DNA of 64,000 nucleotides. Source: Streptomyces sp. SUK 48. GTDB lineage: Bacteria > Actinomycetota > Actinomycetes > Streptomycetales > Streptomycetaceae. Under the pieces are notes generated by a model. That model saw only the letters and a list, made by a program, of their open reading frames with translations. It was not told where the DNA came from and did no database searches. Location: the NCBI RefSeq assembly GCF_009650765.1, contig NZ_CP045740.1, positions 4,750,001-4,814,000 on the forward strand. The letters are read 5' to 3'. This document shows, piece by piece, positions 51,366 through 60,208 of this stretch. Both the position numbers and the translations under genes were made by a program. Position 1 is the first letter of the stretch; each line of letters starts with the position of its first letter.

Positions 51366-52387
51366 ATGAGCACCACCCCCAGTCCTACCCCCCGCTCCAC
51401 CTCCGGCTCCACCCCGCAGTCACCTCCCGGCGCCGGGCCGGCGCCCTCGCTCACCGAGCGCCGCAAGGCCGAGACCCGGATGGAGATCGCCCGGGCCGCG
51501 GCCGCGCTGTTCGTCCACCAGGGACTGCGGGCCACCCGTGCCGAGGACATCGCCCAGCAGGCGGGCATCGCACCGCGCACCTTCTACCGCTACTTCGCCA
51601 CCAAGGAAGAGGCGGTCGCGCCCCTCTACGCCGCCGGCGCCCAGCGCTGGGCCGAGGCCGTCCGCGCCGCCCCGGCCGGGCTCACCGTCCCGCAGGCCCT
51701 GGAACACGCCGCCGAGCACACCCTCACCCCCGGCGCCGGGGTCTCCGCGGCCTCCTGGGAATGGGTCCGCACCCTGATCCGCCTGAGCGACACCAGCCCC
51801 GGCCTGCGCAAGGTCTGGGCCGAGGTGGGCCAGACGTCGGAGGAGGCGCTCGCGGAGATCCTCGCGCGGCGGCTGACGACGCCGGGATGGGGAGCGGCGT
51901 CCACGGAGGGGACGGGCGCGGTGGCGGCGGGCGCGGTGGGAGAAGGGGTGGCTGCGGGGGAGACGCCTGCGGGGGAGCCGTACGGGAGCGGGGCGTTCGC
52001 GGGGGAGCCGTACGCGGGGGAGCCGTACGCGGGGAGCCGGGAGCCGGCCGTGCTCCGGGAGCGGGCCGCACTCCGGGCGCCGTCCGTGCTTCGAGTGCCG
52101 GGAAGCCGGGAGGCGCCTCCGGTCCGCTCGGCGCACCGGCCGGTGCGGAACCCGGTCCCGGTGCGGAGCCCGTTCCCGGCGCCGGGCCGGACGAGGCGCC
52201 GCTCGCCGTCCCCGTGATCACCCCCGGGCTGCGCTTCGCCGCCGCCGTCGCCGGGAGCGCCGTACGCGTCGCCGTGCAGTCCTGGGCCGCCACCGCCTCC
52301 CCGCCCGCCGGCCCGGACGGCCCCGCGGCGCTGGCCCTGCGCAACCTCAAGGCCCTGGGCGGCTTCGACTGGGACGGCGCGCGCTGA
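51366..52387 (+). pseudogene. TetR-family regulator, frameshifted inside a 15-bp repeat array
   Basis: Intact TetR HTH: LTERRKAETRMEIARAAAAL, ATRAEDIAQQAGIAPRTFYRYF and ATKEEAVAPL, then helices up to ILARRLTTPG. A Gly/Glu/Pro/Ala repeat region follows. At 52031-52034 the G-run of the repeat unit has four instead of five G, and the frame then ends without homology at 52217. Adding one G restores a frame that continues through a Gly/Pro linker to PVITPGLRFAAAVAG, SAVRVAVQSW and LKALGGFDW, the proper TetR C-terminus, stopping at 52387 (340 residues). Neighbour and family resemble the SCO3201-type regulator next to hrdD in S. coelicolor. Sequencing error or real mutation cannot be separated here. 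Confidence 0.75.
51954..52034 (+). repeat. 15-bp tandem repeat within the TetR gene
   Basis: Unit GCGGGGGAGCCGTAC at 51969-51983, 51999-52013 and 52014-52028, with diverged copies at 51954-51968 and 51984-51998 and a final copy from 52029 that lacks one G. It encodes GEPYA units. The repeat is in a linker, so copy-number change would be tolerated, whereas the G loss shifts the frame. Confidence 0.85.
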
Positions 52388-52405
52388 GGGCTTCCCCGAG
52401 CGGGC

Positions 52406-53371
52406 TCAGACGCCCCCGGCCCGGCTCAGCCGTCCCCCCAACTCCCTGACGCACGCGACCAGTTCATCCGGTGCCCGGACGGCGAACTCGTACCCCGTCA
52501 GCGCCAGCCGGACGGTCAGCCACTCCACGGGGTCGCCGGTGCCGCCCGTCAGGACACAGCCGCCCTCGCCGTCGTCCGTGAGCGTCCCGAGCGCCGCCGG
52601 GAGCCGTTCGGCGACCTCCGCCGGGGACGCGGCGAACCGCACCTCGAACCCGTACGCCTCCTGCCACTGCTGGATCGACTGCCGCAGATACTCCGCCGCG
52701 CCGCCCGCCGGCAACTCCCGCTGCTCGAACCGGACTCCGGTGGCGAACGGCTCGCTCACCCGGTCCACCCGGAACGTGCGCCAGTCCGCTCGGTCGAGGT
52801 CGTACGCGACCAGGTACCAGCGCCGCCCCGTCGACACCAGCCGGTGCGGCTCGGCCAGCCGGCGGGACGCGCCGCCCTCCTTGTCGCGATAGGCGAACCG
52901 CAGCCGCTCCCGGCCCGCCACGGCCGAGGCCAGCAGCGTCAGCGTCTGTGCGGGGATGCTCGCGCCGTCCCCGGCGGTCAGCGGGGTGGTCGCGGCCTGG
53001 AGGGTGGACACCCGGTGCCGCAGCCGGGCCGGCAGGACCTGCTCCAGCTTGGCGAGGGCCCGCACCGACGCCTCGTCCACGCCCGCCACCGCGTGCCCGG
53101 CACCGGCCCGCAGCCCGACCGCGATGGCGACGGCCTCCTCGTCGTCCAGCACCAGCGGCGGCATCGCCTTGCCCGCGACCAGCCGGTACCCGCCGTCCGC
53201 ACCCTTCGTCGCCTCCACCGGATAACCCAGCTCGCGCAGCCGGTCGATGTCCCGCCGCACGGTACGGCGCGACACCGCGAGCCGTTCGGCCAGCTCACCG
53301 CCGGGCCACTCACGGGGCGTCTGGAGGAGGGAGAGCAACTGGAGCAGCCGTGCCGGGGTGGCGGTCGTCAT
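52406..53371 (-). CDS. YafY/WYL-domain transcriptional regulator
   Basis: 321 residues from ATG 53371. N-terminal winged HTH: ARLLQLLSLLQTPREWPGGE, LAVSRRTVRRDIDRLRELGYPVEA read in parts, then GGYRLVAG. The WYL domain follows (LRFAYRDKEGG, RRWYLVAYDLDRADWRTFRVDR read in parts). The C-terminal WCX-like domain has VRFAASPAEVAERLP and WLTVRLALTGYEF. Such proteins bind nucleotide-like or DNA-derived ligands and act as repressors or activators. It is divergent from a small membrane protein gene. Targets unknown. Confidence 0.92.
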   Translation of the reverse strand: MTTATPARLLQLLSLLQTPREWPGGELAERLAVSRRTVRRDIDRLRELGYPVEATKGADGGYRLVAGKAMPPLVLDDEEAVAIAVGLRAGAGHAVAGVDEASVRALAKLEQVLPARLRHRVSTLQAATTPLTAGDGASIPAQTLTLLASAVAGRERLRFAYRDKEGGASRRLAEPHRLVSTGRRWYLVAYDLDRADWRTFRVDRVSEPFATGVRFEQRELPAGGAAEYLRQSIQQWQEAYGFEVRFAASPAEVAERLPAALGTLTDDGEGGCVLTGGTGDPVEWLTVRLALTGYEFAVRAPDELVACVRELGGRLSRAGGV

Positions 53372-53544
53372 GCGTACGAGAATGCCGTAAGACCAGGTCG
53401 GTCCCTGACCTGATCCCGGCGGGCGTTCGCCCCCGCTCACCTGACCTTTTGGTCCGGTTGATCCCGTGTGTGTTGTTCACGGCACCTGCGAGATACGTCA
53501 CGGTCCGGGGTCGAAGTGCCCCGCAGTGGTGTGTACTGGTGGGT

Positions 53545-53793
53545 ATGCCCGAGCATCTGTCGACCCTCCAGCTGGTCGCCGCGGTCTTCCTCACCCTGGC
53601 CGGCGTGGTCTGGGCGATCGGCGTACTGCGTCTGCTGCGCCGGTTCCGCGCACAGGCGCTGCGCGAACTCGCGGCCGCCCGCCTGCCGTTCCTCCCCGCC
53701 CAGCGGACCGGCCCGCCGCGGGAGTCGGTGGAGCTGACCCCGGCCGAACAGGACGCCTTCGCCGGGCTGATACGACAGCTCGGCCACCGCTGA
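53545..53793 (+). CDS. Small single-pass membrane protein
   Basis: 82 residues. One hydrophobic helix (about residues 9-30, LQLVAAVFLTLAGVVWAIG) followed by an Arg-rich, amphipathic cytoplasmic part and a final helix (LTPAEQDAFAGLIRQLG). I do not recognise a named family. It is divergent from the WYL regulator (174 bases) and convergent with the DUF6227 gene. Confidence 0.7.
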   Translation: MPEHLSTLQLVAAVFLTLAGVVWAIGVLRLLRRFRAQALRELAAARLPFLPAQRTGPPRESVELTPAEQDAFAGLIRQLGHR

Positions 53794-53858
53794 CCGGCCC
53801 GGCCGGGCCGCCCGCCCCGCTGCCTGTCGCCCCGCCCGCCTCACCGTCGGTCCGGCCG

Positions 53859-54605
53859 TCACCCCAGTCGTGCCGCGCGCCGCTCCATCGCGGAACGGGC
53901 CGCGTCCTCCGACATGTACACCTCGCACATATGGCGGCCGTCCGGCGTCGCCGTGTGCTCGACCTCCCACAGGGAGATCTCGCTGTCGTCCGGCAGCAGG
54001 AACGCGTGCTCGTACAGCACATAACTCAGCCCCGAGCGGCCCGCCCGGCCCGGACGGCCGAAAGCCTGGGTGATCTCGTGCGCCGTCGCCGTGGCCAGCA
54101 GGTCCGCCGTGCGGTCGCCGGGATGGTCCGCGTTCTCCGCGCGGCGCAGCAGCCGGCGGGCGTGGTCGGCGGAGTCGCCGCAGGCGAACACATGCCGGGG
54201 CGCGGGGACCGCCCACAGCCAGGTCGGCGCGGGCAGCTCCAGTTCGGGCGCGTCCGGGGGTAATCCGAGGCGCGAGGTGGCCGTATGCAGCTCCTCCTCG
54301 TCGGTGTACACCTCATGGTCCGGGGCGCTGCCCGGAGTGGTGTTGTGCGCCAGCTCCCACAGCGTGACCGCCGAACCGTCGGCGAGCAGCCAGGTGTGCC
54401 GGTACGTCTCCCGGTGCAGCCCGGCGCTGTGGTGCGCGGAGTGCAGCGAACTGTCGTACGCCAAAGCGCAGTCGAGCCGCAGGATCACCTCGTCGGGCAG
54501 TTCGAAGGAGTTCAGGGCGCGGCCGAGGAGTCGCGCGAGGTGATCCTCGGGCGACTCGGGCGACTCGGCTGGTTCGGGCGCTGCCGTCTCGTACGGAACG
54601 CTCAA
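53859..54605 (-). CDS. DUF6227 family protein with internal duplication
   Basis: 248 residues, no signal or membrane segment. Two related halves are visible: HTWLLADGSAVTLWELAHNTTP...HEVYTDEEEL (about residues 70-107) and HAFLLPDDSEISLWEVEHTATP...CEVYMSED (about 200-240), each ending an alternating strand/helix unit. Family function is unknown; it is conserved in streptomycetes. GACTCGGGCGACTCGG-type Ser/Pro/Glu leader precedes LARLLGRALNSFELPDE. Transcribed toward the small membrane-protein gene. Confidence 0.75.
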   Translation of the reverse strand: MSVPYETAAPEPAESPESPEDHLARLLGRALNSFELPDEVILRLDCALAYDSSLHSAHHSAGLHRETYRHTWLLADGSAVTLWELAHNTTPGSAPDHEVYTDEEELHTATSRLGLPPDAPELELPAPTWLWAVPAPRHVFACGDSADHARRLLRRAENADHPGDRTADLLATATAHEITQAFGRPGRAGRSGLSYVLYEHAFLLPDDSEISLWEVEHTATPDGRHMCEVYMSEDAARSAMERRAARLG

Positions 54606-54710
54606 GGCATCTCCCGGCGTTGCTGCATGTCACCTTGTGGGTGCATACCGTAGCCCCTCGATCGGACATCATGTCCGGGAATGGGGAAATGGAACACCGG
54701 AAAAACGCGC

Positions 54711-54739
54711 GGGCCGCGCGAGATGTTCCCGCGCGGCCC
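54711..54739 (-). terminator. Intrinsic terminator of the L,D-transpeptidase gene
   Basis: Perfect 10-base arms GGGCCGCGCG (54711-54720) and CGCGCGGCCC (54730-54739). Plus-strand AAAAA just left of it gives a U-run on the minus-strand transcript, making it a textbook intrinsic terminator 24 bases past the stop at 54763. Confidence 0.85.
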
Positions 54740-54762
54740 CAAAAACCGTCAAAACCCGTCGG

Positions 54763-55977
54763 TCAGGCGGCACTTCCGGCGGTCCAGGCGCTCCAGGACA
54801 TGTTCCAGCCATTGAGGCCGTTGTCCGGGGACACGGTGGTGTCGGGGGAGTTCTTCACGATCACCACGTCGCCGACGAGCGAGTTGTCGAAGAACCACTT
54901 CGCCGGGGTGTCGCCCTGCGCGCCCTGCACGTCCGCGAGGCCCACGCAGCCGTGGCTGGTGCCCTGCCGGCCGAACGGCGGATTGCCCCGGTTGTACCAG
55001 TAGTTGCCGTGGAGGAAGGTGCCCGAGGACGTCAGGCGCATCGCGTGCGGCACGTCCGGGATGTCGTACTCCCCGCCGAAGCCGACCGTCGAGCCGTTCA
55101 TCCGGGTCTGGGTGAACTTCTCGGAGATCACCATCTGACCGTTGTACGTGGTGTGTTCCGCGCTGCCCCCGGAGATCGGCACCGACTTGAGCGTCCGGCC
55201 GTCGCGCACCACGGTCATCGTCTGCGTGCCGACGTCGACCGTGGAGACCTGCGAGCGCCCCACCGTGAAGGAGACGGTCTTCTTCTGCACGCCGTAGATG
55301 CCCTGGGCGCCCTGCACATGGTCCAGGTCGATCTTCATCGTGACCTTGGAGCCGGCCTTCCAGTAGTCCTTCGGCCGGAAGTCCAGGCGCCGGTCGCCGA
55401 ACCAGTGCCCGACCACCTCCTGGCCGCTGCTGGAGTTGACCGCGATGTGCGACTGCACGGCCTTCTTGTCGCTGATCGACTTGTTGAAGGTGAACGACAC
55501 CGGCATGCCCACACCGACCGTGCTGCCGTCGTCCGGCGTGTAGGTGCCGATGAAGCTGCTCGCCGAACTCACGGTGCTGAAGATGGCGTTGGCCGCCGCC
55601 GGGCGCCCGTCGGCGTCCTTCGCCCGCGCGGCTATCTGGTACTTCGTGCCGAGTTCGAGGCGCTGCTTCGGCTTCCAGCTGTGGCCGTCCGCCGATATCG
55701 CCCCCGGCACGGCCTGCGCCGAGCCCGACAGGGTCATCTTCACGTCGGTCAGCGTGCCGTCGCTGACCTTCACCCCGGTCGCGTTGACGGACGCGTCCGT
55801 CGCGCCGTCCTTCGCCGAGATCGCTATCTTCGCCGTCGAGGTCTTCGGGGAGTCCTTGCCGCCGCCCTTGTTCGAGGCGTTGGCGTCGCCGCCGCAGGCG
55901 GTCAGGGTGAGGGCGCCGACCATCAGGGCGGCACAGGCCCCCAGTGCGCGCCGCGCTGCAATGTCCGGCGTTGTCAC
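54763..55977 (-). CDS. L,D-transpeptidase lipoprotein (Ig-like plus YkuD domain)
   Basis: 404 residues from GTG 55977 (CTGGAGCAGCCC upstream). Signal with lipobox LTAC (Cys near 28), so membrane-anchored outside the cell. Two Ig-like domains (about residues 50-260) precede the YkuD domain with MVISEKFTQTRMNG and the catalytic TSHGCVGL (about 338-345). It makes 3-3 cross-links in peptidoglycan, the main linkage type in polar-growing actinobacteria. Compare the motif-less relative at 13510. Terminated by the hairpin at 54711. Confidence 0.93.
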   Translation of the reverse strand: MTTPDIAARRALGACAALMVGALTLTACGGDANASNKGGGKDSPKTSTAKIAISAKDGATDASVNATGVKVSDGTLTDVKMTLSGSAQAVPGAISADGHSWKPKQRLELGTKYQIAARAKDADGRPAAANAIFSTVSSASSFIGTYTPDDGSTVGVGMPVSFTFNKSISDKKAVQSHIAVNSSSGQEVVGHWFGDRRLDFRPKDYWKAGSKVTMKIDLDHVQGAQGIYGVQKKTVSFTVGRSQVSTVDVGTQTMTVVRDGRTLKSVPISGGSAEHTTYNGQMVISEKFTQTRMNGSTVGFGGEYDIPDVPHAMRLTSSGTFLHGNYWYNRGNPPFGRQGTSHGCVGLADVQGAQGDTPAKWFFDNSLVGDVVIVKNSPDTTVSPDNGLNGWNMSWSAWTAGSAA

Positions 55978-56127
55978 GGGCTGCTCCAGGTTCGTGTGGT
56001 GTGCGTGGTCCGTTCCCATGCGCCGAGAAAGAGTGTGTAAACAGTCCCTGAGGTTCCCCCCAAGTCCGCGTAAGGCCACGACGTGACAGAACCGCGACAA
56101 TCCGCGTCCGGTGGCGACGCGCTCCCG

Positions 56128-57153
56128 CTACGGGAGGCCGTACAACTCCCCGTACGACGGCCACGCTCCGCCCGGTCCGTCGACCGGCTCGGCCGCGCGC
56201 ACCGCCCGCACGATCGCCCGGGTCACCAGGTCCGCGCCCGCCGCGAGCAGCTCGTTGAGGGCGAGCGGGTGGGCGGCGAGCGGCCGGGCGCCGGTGGCCA
56301 GGGTGAAGACCGTGTCCCCGTCGTGCAGCAGGTGGACCGGGCGGACGGCGCGGGCGATGCCGTCGTGCGCGGTGCCGGCCAGCTTCTGGGCCTGGGCCTT
56401 GGTCAGGTCGGCGTCGGTGGCGACGACCGCCAGCGTCGTGTTCAGCGGCGGCGGCGTACGGCCCGCCCCGGACTCCTCCAGCCGCCGCAGCGCGGCCTCG
56501 TGCACCTGCCGCTGCGGGTACGCGACCCGGCCGTCGTACAACTCCCCGTACAGCACCCCCGTCTCCGGATCCATCACCGAACCCGCCGCGTTCGCGACCA
56601 CCAGGGCGGCGACCGTGATCCCCGAGTCCAGGACCGTGCTCGCCGTGCCGATGCCGCCCTTGAGCCAGCCGGTCGCCGCGCCGGTCCCGGCCCCCACACA
56701 GCCCTGCGCCACCGGGGCGCCCGCCTCGGTCGCGGCCGCCGCCTCCACCGCCGCGCGGCCCGTCGAGGCGTCCGGGCGGGCCCGGAAGTCACCGCCGCGC
56801 CCCAGGTCGAAGACGCAGGCGGCGGGCACCACCGGCACAACATGCGCCGGATCAAGACCCACTCGCACGCCCCGGCCCCGCTCCTCCAGCCAGGCCATCA
56901 CCCCGGATGCCGCGTCGAGCCCGTAGGCGCTGCCCCCGGTGAGCACGATCGCGTCGACCCGCTGGACCACATTGCGCGGATCGAGCGCGTCGGTCTCCTT
57001 GGTGCCGGGCCCGCCCCCGCGCACGTCCACGGCGGCCACGGCCCCGCCCTCCGGTGCCAGTACGACGGTGGTCCCGGTGAGCCGCCCGTCCCCGGTCCGG
57101 GTGGCGTGTCCGACCCGCACCCCGGCGACATCTGTCAGCGCGTCAACTGTCAT
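56128..57153 (-). CDS. P1-family (DmpA-type, S58) aminopeptidase
   Basis: 341 residues. VAGVRVGHATRTGDGRLTGTT at the start, VDVRGGGPGTKETDAL and LTGGSAYGLDAASGVMAWLEE (read in parts) are the S58 family signatures. The self-cleavage site is in PPLNTTLAVVAT (near residue 238), where the new Thr/Ser N-terminus becomes the nucleophile. VGAGTGAATGWLKGGIGTAS is also conserved. Members release N-terminal D- or L-amino acids or hydrolyse beta-peptides. Cytoplasmic, apparently monocistronic. Confidence 0.88.
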   Translation of the reverse strand: MTVDALTDVAGVRVGHATRTGDGRLTGTTVVLAPEGGAVAAVDVRGGGPGTKETDALDPRNVVQRVDAIVLTGGSAYGLDAASGVMAWLEERGRGVRVGLDPAHVVPVVPAACVFDLGRGGDFRARPDASTGRAAVEAAAATEAGAPVAQGCVGAGTGAATGWLKGGIGTASTVLDSGITVAALVVANAAGSVMDPETGVLYGELYDGRVAYPQRQVHEAALRRLEESGAGRTPPPLNTTLAVVATDADLTKAQAQKLAGTAHDGIARAVRPVHLLHDGDTVFTLATGARPLAAHPLALNELLAAGADLVTRAIVRAVRAAEPVDGPGGAWPSYGELYGLP

Positions 57154-57252
57154 GACCGCCAGTCTGCCCGAGCCCCGCCGGCCACCGAAGGGCTCAGCCC
57201 GGCCACCGACGGGTCAGCCGGCCGGCGAGGGCTCGGCCGGTCGCCGAAGGGC

Positions 57253-58503
57253 TCAGCCGGTCGCTGTCCCGGCGTTCGCCGTGCGCTCCCTCCGGACCAT
57301 GCGGGCCGTCAGGGTCACCCCGGTCGCCACCGCCGCCGCGCAGACCAGGCCCGCCGCGAGCACCGACCAGCCGCCCAGGAAGGTGCAGCCGAGCACCAGC
57401 AGCGCGGTGACCGGCAGCACCAGCTGCTGGGCGATGCCCACCTTGAAGTGCCGTGCGTGCAGGGCCCAGACGGTCAGCAGATACAGCGCCGTCGGCAGGG
57501 TCACCGCCGCCGACGCGGCCGCCGTGGACAGGTGTGCCGAGCCGACCGTCTCCTCCACGGCCACCTCCAGGCCCGCGCCGATCGCCGCCGCCGAGGAGAA
57601 GATCAGATAGTGGCCGTACCCCCACAGGAACGCCCGTCCGCCGGAGCGCAGATGACCGTGGATGGGCACCACGAAGTAGATCCACCAGGCGGAGAACACG
57701 ATCAGGAGCCCGCCCGCCGCGATCGGCAGCAGCTCGCCCAGTGCCGAGTGCTCGTCCACGGCCGACTTCACGGCGACCGTGGCGGAGGCGATCGTCTCGC
57801 CGAGCACGATGATCGTGAACAGTCCGTACCGCTCGGCGATGTGGTGCGGATGCCAGGAGGTCTCGTACTCCCGCTCGGCGAACAGCGGCACGCACATCTC
57901 CGCGATCGCCATCACCAGGAACACCCAGGGGCGGGCGGGCTGCGGCAGCACCACCAGACCGGCCCAGCCGACCTGGCACAGCAGCACCCCGCCCGCGTAG
58001 CGCAGCGCGGCCCTGCGTTCGCCGCCCTCGGCGGTCCGCGCGGCTCTCAGCCACTGGGTGGCCATCGCGAGCCGCATGATCACGTAGCCGAGCCAGACCG
58101 TCATGTAGTCGTGCTGCTGGAAGGCCCGGGAGACACCGGCGGCCAGCACCAGGACGCCGGCGATCTGCACCAGGGTGACGACCCGGTAGAGCACGTCGTC
58201 GTTGTCGTACGCCGAGGCGAACCAGGAGAAGTTCATCCAGGCCCACCAGATGGCGAAGAACACCATCGCGTAGTTGAGGACCCCGGTGCCGGGGTGGCCC
58301 GCGGAGACGGCGTGCACCAGCTGCACGCCCGCCTGGGAGACCGCCACGACGAAACACAGGTCGAAGAGGAGCTCCAGCGGGGAGGAGACCCGGTGGGCCT
58401 CGTCCCGCCCGCGCGCGGTGAGCCGTCGCACGGGGCCGGAGGCGTGGGATGCGGGGTGGGATGCGCCCGGAGCAGCGGGCGCCGGGGTGGAACTCGGCGT
58501 CAT
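57253..58503 (-). CDS. Low-temperature-requirement A (LtrA) family membrane protein
   Basis: 416 residues, about 11 hydrophobic segments. SPLELLFDLCFVVAVSQ at the N-terminus and HHIAERYGLFTIIVLGETI in the middle are the LtrA hallmarks; a C-terminal basic tail RMVRRERT follows. The family was named for a Listeria mutant that grows poorly in the cold; the biochemical function is unsettled. Followed by nothing in the same direction for 100 bases. Confidence 0.9.
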   Translation of the reverse strand: MTPSSTPAPAAPGASHPASHASGPVRRLTARGRDEAHRVSSPLELLFDLCFVVAVSQAGVQLVHAVSAGHPGTGVLNYAMVFFAIWWAWMNFSWFASAYDNDDVLYRVVTLVQIAGVLVLAAGVSRAFQQHDYMTVWLGYVIMRLAMATQWLRAARTAEGGERRAALRYAGGVLLCQVGWAGLVVLPQPARPWVFLVMAIAEMCVPLFAEREYETSWHPHHIAERYGLFTIIVLGETIASATVAVKSAVDEHSALGELLPIAAGGLLIVFSAWWIYFVVPIHGHLRSGGRAFLWGYGHYLIFSSAAAIGAGLEVAVEETVGSAHLSTAAASAAVTLPTALYLLTVWALHARHFKVGIAQQLVLPVTALLVLGCTFLGGWSVLAAGLVCAAAVATGVTLTARMVRRERTANAGTATG

Positions 58504-58597
58504 GCCTCTCAGCACAGCAGAAAACCGGGCCGGGGGCTTGCGCGGGCGCTCACCTGTGGCCGCCGGTCCACCGGGAGGAGGGCCGTACCCTGGACGC

Positions 58598-58774
58598 ATG
58601 AGCGATGCCCCCGCCCCCGGACCGCGTGACCCGAAGCCCGCGCTGGTCTTCGATGATCCGCTGGACCAGCAGTCCTCGGACGACACCGACCGCGGCTGGG
58701 GCGAGCGGCCGTCCGGCGACAGCGCCGCCGACCTCAAGCGCTTCCTCGACGAGAAGCCGCCCCACCACATCTGA
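58598..58774 (+). CDS. Small acidic hypothetical protein
   Basis: 58 residues, acidic and Pro-rich: ALVFDDPLDQQSSDDTDRGW and AADLKRFLDEKPPHH. No known domain. CGGGAGGAGG lies 19 bases before the ATG. Similar short proteins at this position next to mscL appear in streptomycetes as I recall; function unknown. Convergent with mscL, stops four bases apart. Confidence 0.65.
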   Translation: MSDAPAPGPRDPKPALVFDDPLDQQSSDDTDRGWGERPSGDSAADLKRFLDEKPPHHI

Positions 58775-58778
58775 ACCG

Positions 58779-59237
58779 TCAGTGGTCGTCGTGGCCCGTG
58801 CCGCGCTGGGCGATCAGGGCGTCGCGGATCTCCTTGAGCACCTCCAGCTCGGACACCTCGAGGACCTCCTGGGTGCCCTCCCGCGCCGCCTTGCGGGCCG
58901 CCTGCCGGGCCAGGTACTTCGACATCGGCAGGACCATCAGGAAGTACACCACCGTGGCGGTGATCAGGAAGGACAGCGCGGCGCCGAGGACGGAACCCCA
59001 CATCAGCTGGATGCCGTGCGTTCCGTGGCACGAGTCGCTCAGGCACGTGCTGTAGTTGTCCAGGTTCTGGGTGCCGATCGCGCCGACCAGCGGGTTGATG
59101 ATCCCCTTCACCACCGCGTTGACGATGTTCGTGAAGGCGGCGCCGATGACGACCGCCACTGCCAGGTCGATGACATTGCCGCGCATCAGGAAGGCCCTGA
59201 AGCCTTGCAGGACGCTCGGTTCCTTCTTCGCGCTCAC
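58779..59237 (-). CDS. mscL: Large-conductance mechanosensitive channel MscL
   Basis: 152 residues from GTG 59237 (GAGGAGC 11 bases upstream; an in-frame ATG at 59261 is less likely). LQGFRAFLMRGNVIDLAVAV and VIGAAFTNIVNAVVKGIINP are the first helix and pore; the second helix follows in FLITATVVYFLMVLP. The periplasmic loop has two Cys (CLSDSC). The C-terminal helical bundle is longer than in E. coli (VLEVSELEVLKEIRDAL). It releases solutes on hypo-osmotic shock. Confidence 0.95.
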   Translation of the reverse strand: MSAKKEPSVLQGFRAFLMRGNVIDLAVAVVIGAAFTNIVNAVVKGIINPLVGAIGTQNLDNYSTCLSDSCHGTHGIQLMWGSVLGAALSFLITATVVYFLMVLPMSKYLARQAARKAAREGTQEVLEVSELEVLKEIRDALIAQRGTGHDDH

Positions 59238-59375
59238 CTCGGGGACGCTCCTCGCATGCACAAGTTGTGGAACAAAACGCTCCGCAACCTACGGCACCAT
59301 ACGGCCATACTGTCCAATCCAGTCCCCTGAAGGAGGGACTTGACAGCGCGCCGCCGGGAAAAAGTCCGACACGGT

Positions 59376-60002
59376 TCAGCACAGCGTCACCGCCAGCCGC
59401 GCCGTGGCACTCGCACCGACGAGCCCGGCCGCCAGGGCGCGCGGCACCGCGAGCACGACGAGCGCGCCGGTCTCGGCCGCGCCGTCCAGCGGCGCCGGCA
59501 CCCGCGTCACCCGCACCCCGCGCGCGAGCACCCGCGCGCCGCCCCCGGCGGACGGATCCTGCGCGGCGACCACGTCGACCCGGTCACCGGGGCGCAGCAG
59601 CCGGACGGTGGCCGCGTCGGCGATCCGCACCGGAGCCGCGACCAGGCCCGCCGGGCGGGGCGGAGGCAGCGGAGCCGCGGGCGGGTGTCCGCGCGCGGAC
59701 CGGGCGGGCCGCGGCGCCGCGTCGGTGCGGTGCGCCTGCGCCGAGGTCCCCGGGCCCGCCGCCACCAGCGCGGCCGCGGTCACCGCGAGGCCGGCCGCCA
59801 CCGCCCGCCCCCGGTGCCGTACGAGCCGCTGCACCCGGTACCGCCCGCCGCGCACCCGCACCGGGGGGAACGGCGGCACCTCGCAGGTCGCGGGCGCGTC
59901 CGTGCCCAGGGGGCGGGGCAGGCGCAGGGGAGGGGGGAACGCGGCGCGCGGGGCGGCCGCGTCGGAAGCGGGCGAGAGCAGGGAGGTGAAGGGCAGAGGC
60001 AT
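59376..60002 (-). CDS. SAF-domain protein (CpaB/RcpC-like, membrane anchored)
   Basis: 208 residues from ATG 60002 (start uncertain; a GTG lies three codons upstream). A proline-rich cytoplasmic leader precedes one membrane helix (AVAAGLAVTAAALVAAG, about residues 65-85). The SAF-like domain follows: AAPVRIADAATVRLLRPGDRVDV (read in parts), VLARGVRVTRVP, GALVVLAVPRALAAGLVG. It resembles Flp-pilus assembly protein CpaB, but no other pilus gene is present here. FLP role therefore uncertain. Confidence 0.65.
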   Translation of the reverse strand: MPLPFTSLLSPASDAAAPRAAFPPPLRLPRPLGTDAPATCEVPPFPPVRVRGGRYRVQRLVRHRGRAVAAGLAVTAAALVAAGPGTSAQAHRTDAAPRPARSARGHPPAAPLPPPRPAGLVAAPVRIADAATVRLLRPGDRVDVVAAQDPSAGGGARVLARGVRVTRVPAPLDGAAETGALVVLAVPRALAAGLVGASATARLAVTLC

Positions 60003-60208
60003 CGGGGTCACCGCCTGGGACGAGGGACGTCGGCTTGCGATGCCCACGATGACGCCTCGCGGCGGATCGTGCCGGAGCCGGTGGACCACTGCCCGGTTGT
60101 GGACAACTCGCCCACTCGAACGGGCAATTCCGCGGGCGGTCCGCCCGGGCTACGGCGACTTGTCCACAGCCCCTCGCCTCTCGCCCTTCGTCTCTCCGTC
60201 CGCCCCCG

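Noticed and set aside
59376..60002. Start of a Flp pilus (tad) operon
   Set aside because: Only the SAF-type CpaB-like protein is present; no CpaF ATPase, TadB/C or pilin gene is near.
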